Source of the DNA: an uncultured Gammaproteobacteria bacterium | GTDB lineage: Bacteria; Pseudomonadota; Gammaproteobacteria; SZUA-140 | Reading direction: 5' to 3' | DNA: 34,288 nucleotides | NCBI GenBank assembly: GCA_945788675.1 | Contig: CALZMY010000057.1 | Span: forward strand, 1 to 34,288 | Part shown: one piece after another, positions 30,984 to 34,288 of the stretch | Position numbering within the stretch: position 1 is the first letter of the stretch | Layout: the number at the start of each line of letters is the position of its first letter | Made by a program: the position numbers and the translations under genes | The notes under the pieces: model-generated | Seen by the model: the letters and a program-made list of their open reading frames with translations, nothing else | Databases searched by the model: none | What the model was told of the DNA's origin: nothing

Positions 30984-32351
30984 ATGCATGCAAGAGAGGT
31001 TAAGAGTGTTGCTGATGCAAAAAATATCGTCAACGAACGCAACATTCGACACATTAAGATAGGCGTCTTCGATGTCGACGGTGTCCTGCGTGGCAAGTAC
31101 ATCTCACGTGACAAATTTCTTTCCGCACTCGACAAGGGCTTCGGCTTCTGCGATGTGGTACTCGGCTGGGACAGCAAGGACCAGCTCTACGACAACGTCA
31201 ACTACACCGGCTGGCATACCGGCTATCCCGATGCACCGGTACGCATCATTCCAGAATCGTGTCGCGACATCCCGTTTGAAGAAGACACCCTCTTCTTCCT
31301 GTGTGAGTTTACCGACAGTGCCGCCGCGCTCTGCCCGCGCGGCCTGCTGCAACGCACTATCGAAAAGGCCAACAGCATGGGGCTCTTCCCTAATGCCGGC
31401 TTTGAATACGAATTTTTTATCTTCGATGAGACACGTGAATCGGTGCGCAAAAAACAGTATCGCGATCTAACCCCACTGGCCCCGGATTACTTCGGCTATT
31501 CGGTGTTGCGCAACAGCGTCGATGCCGAGATCTACCAGCAGATTCTCGACCTCGGCGAGGCGATGGACTTTCCGATCGAAGGACTGCACGAAGAGACCGG
31601 CCCCGGCGTCATGGAAGCGGCGATCGCCTATGACGAGGCGCTCGCCTCTGCCGACAAGGCGGCGCTATTCAAGACCTTCACCAAGATCGTTGCACAACGA
31701 GCAGGGCTGATGGCGACCTTCATGGCCAAGTGGTCACCGGAATGGCCAGGGCAAAGTGGCCACATTCACATCTCACTCAATGACGCCAACGGCGTAGCGC
31801 TTTTTTATGAGGCCGATAAACCCGATCATATGAGCGATATCATGCGCCACTTCGTTGCCGGGCAACAGCAGTTCATGCCGGAGCTACTGGCGATGATCGC
31901 ACCAACGATCAACTCGTACACACGCCTGATCCCCGGCTTCTGGGCGCCAACCGTCGCCACCTGGGGGGTCGAGAATCGTACCTGTGCACTGCGCGTGATC
32001 CCCGGCAGTGCCAGCTCGCAGCGGGTCGAATATCGGGTTGCCGCAGCCGATGCCAACCCTTACATCATCCTCGCCGCTGCACTCGCCTCTGGTCTCGCGG
32101 GCATCGAGCAGAACCTTGAGCCGGATAACAAGGTCAGCGGTAACGCCTACGAACAGGCCTTCCCCTCCGAGCGCCAGCTACCCACTACATTGTGGGAGGC
32201 GGCACAAAGACTCAAGGACTCGACGATGGCGCGACAATACTTTGGGGATGATTTTGTTGCTCACTACGCTGCCAGCCGCGAGTGGGAAGAGCGCGAGTTC
32301 CGCAAACACATCACCGACTGGGAAATGGATCGTTATTTTGAGATTATTTAG
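30984..32351 (+). CDS. Glutamine synthetase family protein (gamma-glutamyl-amine/amino-alcohol synthetase candidate)
   Basis: GS motifs FEYEFFIFDE, GQSGHIHISL, VENRTCALRVIPGSASSQRVEYRVAAADANPYIILAAALASGL. ATG 30984 is preceded by aaaggtg; the track start 30927 overlaps a TATAAT. Confidence 0.92.
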   Translation: MHAREVKSVADAKNIVNERNIRHIKIGVFDVDGVLRGKYISRDKFLSALDKGFGFCDVVLGWDSKDQLYDNVNYTGWHTGYPDAPVRIIPESCRDIPFEEDTLFFLCEFTDSAAALCPRGLLQRTIEKANSMGLFPNAGFEYEFFIFDETRESVRKKQYRDLTPLAPDYFGYSVLRNSVDAEIYQQILDLGEAMDFPIEGLHEETGPGVMEAAIAYDEALASADKAALFKTFTKIVAQRAGLMATFMAKWSPEWPGQSGHIHISLNDANGVALFYEADKPDHMSDIMRHFVAGQQQFMPELLAMIAPTINSYTRLIPGFWAPTVATWGVENRTCALRVIPGSASSQRVEYRVAAADANPYIILAAALASGLAGIEQNLEPDNKVSGNAYEQAFPSERQLPTTLWEAAQRLKDSTMARQYFGDDFVAHYAASREWEEREFRKHITDWEMDRYFEII

Positions 32352-32363
32352 GGTACGTTCTCA

Positions 32364-33746
32364 ATGAATACTTTTAAGGTTATCTCACCCATCGATAACA
32401 GCTGCTATGCGGAGCGTCCCTATGCAGCAAACGATGAGATCGAGCACGCGCTACAGGCCTCTGCCACCGCGCAGGTGGCGTGGCAGAACACTTCTATTGA
32501 AGCACGTCAGTCAATCTGTTTAAAGGCGGTCAGTGCGCTATTGGCAAGAGAGGCGCGCAGCGCCGAAGAACTGAGCTGGCAGATGGGACGGCCACTGCGC
32601 TATACCCCCGGTGAAATCAAAGTCTTTGCCGAACGTGCGCGCCATATGATCAAAATCGCAGCGCTCAAACTGGCCGATATCGAGATCGAAAGATCTGCCG
32701 AAGCCACCCGACTGATTCGGCGCACCCCGCTCGGCGTGGTACTGTCGATCGTGCCGTGGAACTACCCCTATCTAACCGCCGTCAACTCGATCATCCCGGC
32801 ATTGATGGCGGGAAATAGCGTGATCATGAAACCAGCCTCGCAAACACCATTAACAGCTGAACGTCTCTTCGATGCCTTCAAGACAGCAGGGCTACCATCC
32901 GGCCTTTTCCAGTACCTGTTTATCGACCATGCGACTACCACGAAATTGATCCAGCATGATGCGATCAACTATGTCGCCTTTACCGGCTCCACCCGAGGTG
33001 GACATGAGGTCGAAGCTGCCGCTGTCGGTCGCTTCATTGACATTGGCCTCGAACTGGGAGGTAAAGATCCCGCCTATGTGCGCAGTGATGCCGATACCGA
33101 ACGCGCCATCGAAGGTCTGGTAGACGGCGCATTCTTCAATTCCGGCCAGTCCTGCTGCGGTATCGAACGGATCTATGTGCATAAAGAGCAGTACCAGTCA
33201 TTTTGTGACGGCTTTATCGAACTGACTCGTGAATATCGCCTTGGAGACCCACTCCATCCGGACACCACACTCGGCCCAATGGTCAATGCCAATGCTGCAA
33301 CGCGAGTGCGCAATCAAGTCAACGATGCGATCAAACAAGGTGCTACTGCCACTATTGATGAAAAGGGATTCCAGGCAAGTTGTGTCGACAGCCCTTATCT
33401 CGCGCCGCAGGTGCTGCTCAATGTCGATCACTCGATGGCAGTAATGCGCAATGAAAGCTTTGGCCCTGTGGTCGGTATCATGCAGGTGGACTCCGATGAG
33501 CAGGCCGTTGAATTAATGAACGACTCACCCTACGGCTTAACTGCATCGATCTGGACAGCAGACAGTGACATCGCTCTGACACTCGGCACACAACTACAAA
33601 CCGGAAGCTGTTTCATGAACCGCTGCGACTATCTCGACCCGGCGTTGCCATGGAGTGGCGTTAAAAACTCCGGTAAGGGATGCACCCTTTCAGAGCTCGC
33701 CTATGAGCGACTCACTCAACCAAAATCATTTCACCTGCAAAAATAA
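32364..33746 (+). CDS. NAD(P)-dependent aldehyde dehydrogenase
   Basis: VPWNYPYLTAVNSIIPALMAGNSVIMKPASQTPLTAE, LELGGKDPAYV, catalytic Cys FFNSGQSCCGIERIYV. Confidence 0.95.
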   Translation: MNTFKVISPIDNSCYAERPYAANDEIEHALQASATAQVAWQNTSIEARQSICLKAVSALLAREARSAEELSWQMGRPLRYTPGEIKVFAERARHMIKIAALKLADIEIERSAEATRLIRRTPLGVVLSIVPWNYPYLTAVNSIIPALMAGNSVIMKPASQTPLTAERLFDAFKTAGLPSGLFQYLFIDHATTTKLIQHDAINYVAFTGSTRGGHEVEAAAVGRFIDIGLELGGKDPAYVRSDADTERAIEGLVDGAFFNSGQSCCGIERIYVHKEQYQSFCDGFIELTREYRLGDPLHPDTTLGPMVNANAATRVRNQVNDAIKQGATATIDEKGFQASCVDSPYLAPQVLLNVDHSMAVMRNESFGPVVGIMQVDSDEQAVELMNDSPYGLTASIWTADSDIALTLGTQLQTGSCFMNRCDYLDPALPWSGVKNSGKGCTLSELAYERLTQPKSFHLQK

Positions 33747-33755
33747 ATCTGCATC

Positions 33756-34288
33756 ATGACCGACATCAGCAACATGCTCCGCGGCAACTGGAATTATCCC
33801 ACCACCATCTGGTTCGGCTGTGGCCGCATTGAGGAGCTGCCCAGCGCATGTGTGGCTCTCGGCATGCGACGCCCGCTCCTGGTGACCGATGTAGGACTGG
33901 CCCGGTTACCGATGGTAAGCCAAGCGATCGCGCATAATCAAAATAAAGGCATCCCCACCGAGCTCTTTTTTGACATCAAACAAAACCCCAACGGAGCGAA
34001 TATCGACAAAGGTGTTAAACACTATCGGGATGATGGCCACGATGGCGTGATAGCGCTGGGAGGTGGCAGTGCACTCGATGCCGCTAAAGCGATCGCATTG
34101 ATGACAGGACAGCAGCGCCCACTGTGGGACTTCGAGGATATCGGCGATAACTGGCAACGCGTCGATAGTGCGGGCATTGCGCCAATCGTTGCGATACCCA
34201 CCACCTCCGGTACAGGATCAGAAGTTGGCAGAGCCTCATTGATCGTGAATGAAGAGACACATAGCAAAAAGATCATCTTTCACCCAAA
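33756..34288 (+). CDS. Iron-containing alcohol dehydrogenase, N-terminal part (truncated by window edge)
   Basis: Open from ATG 33756 to the right edge: NYPTTIWFGCGRIEELPSACVALGMRRPLLVTDVGL..., GVIALGGGSALDAAKAIAL, PTTSGTGSEVGRASLI. Confidence 0.93.
   Translation, partial: MTDISNMLRGNWNYPTTIWFGCGRIEELPSACVALGMRRPLLVTDVGLARLPMVSQAIAHNQNKGIPTELFFDIKQNPNGANIDKGVKHYRDDGHDGVIALGGGSALDAAKAIALMTGQQRPLWDFEDIGDNWQRVDSAGIAPIVAIPTTSGTGSEVGRASLIVNEETHSKKIIFHP

Noticed and set aside
1-34288. CRISPR arrays, tRNA/rRNA genes, transposases, phage or toxin-antitoxin genes
   Set aside because: Looked for regularly spaced repeats, cloverleaf-type genes and mobile-element proteins; none could be supported.

Overview
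The window reads as an ordinary, gene-dense chromosomal segment of a gammaproteobacterium (judged from gene content and synteny). I found no tRNA, rRNA, CRISPR array, transposase or phage gene. In order it holds: a membrane-anchored PAS sensor (truncated at the left edge) overlapping a di-haem cytochrome c peroxidase; argG; a squalene/phytoene synthase overlapping a diphthine-ammonia-ligase-like gene; ptsP and rppH; a HAD hydrolase; pilT; yggS-proC-yggT; a dynamin-like GTPase; pyrE; a DUF3108-like gene; dcd; apbC/mrp; metG; a complete rsx/rnf operon (ABCDGE); a translationally coupled signalling cassette (response regulator, CheC-like protein, PAS histidine kinase, ABC-type substrate-binding protein); a small membrane protein; and a glutamine amidotransferase divergent from a glutamine-synthetase-like / aldehyde dehydrogenase / iron-containing alcohol dehydrogenase cluster that is truncated at the right edge. 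The best leads are (1) the gamma-glutamylation-type catabolic cluster, which may act on an amino-alcohol; (2) the signalling cassette with an orphan substrate-binding protein; (3) the isolated dynamin-like GTPase; (4) two long inverted repeats in intergenic DNA; and (5) a start-less coding-like remnant downstream of rsxE. All family calls come from reading motifs by eye; no searches were run.
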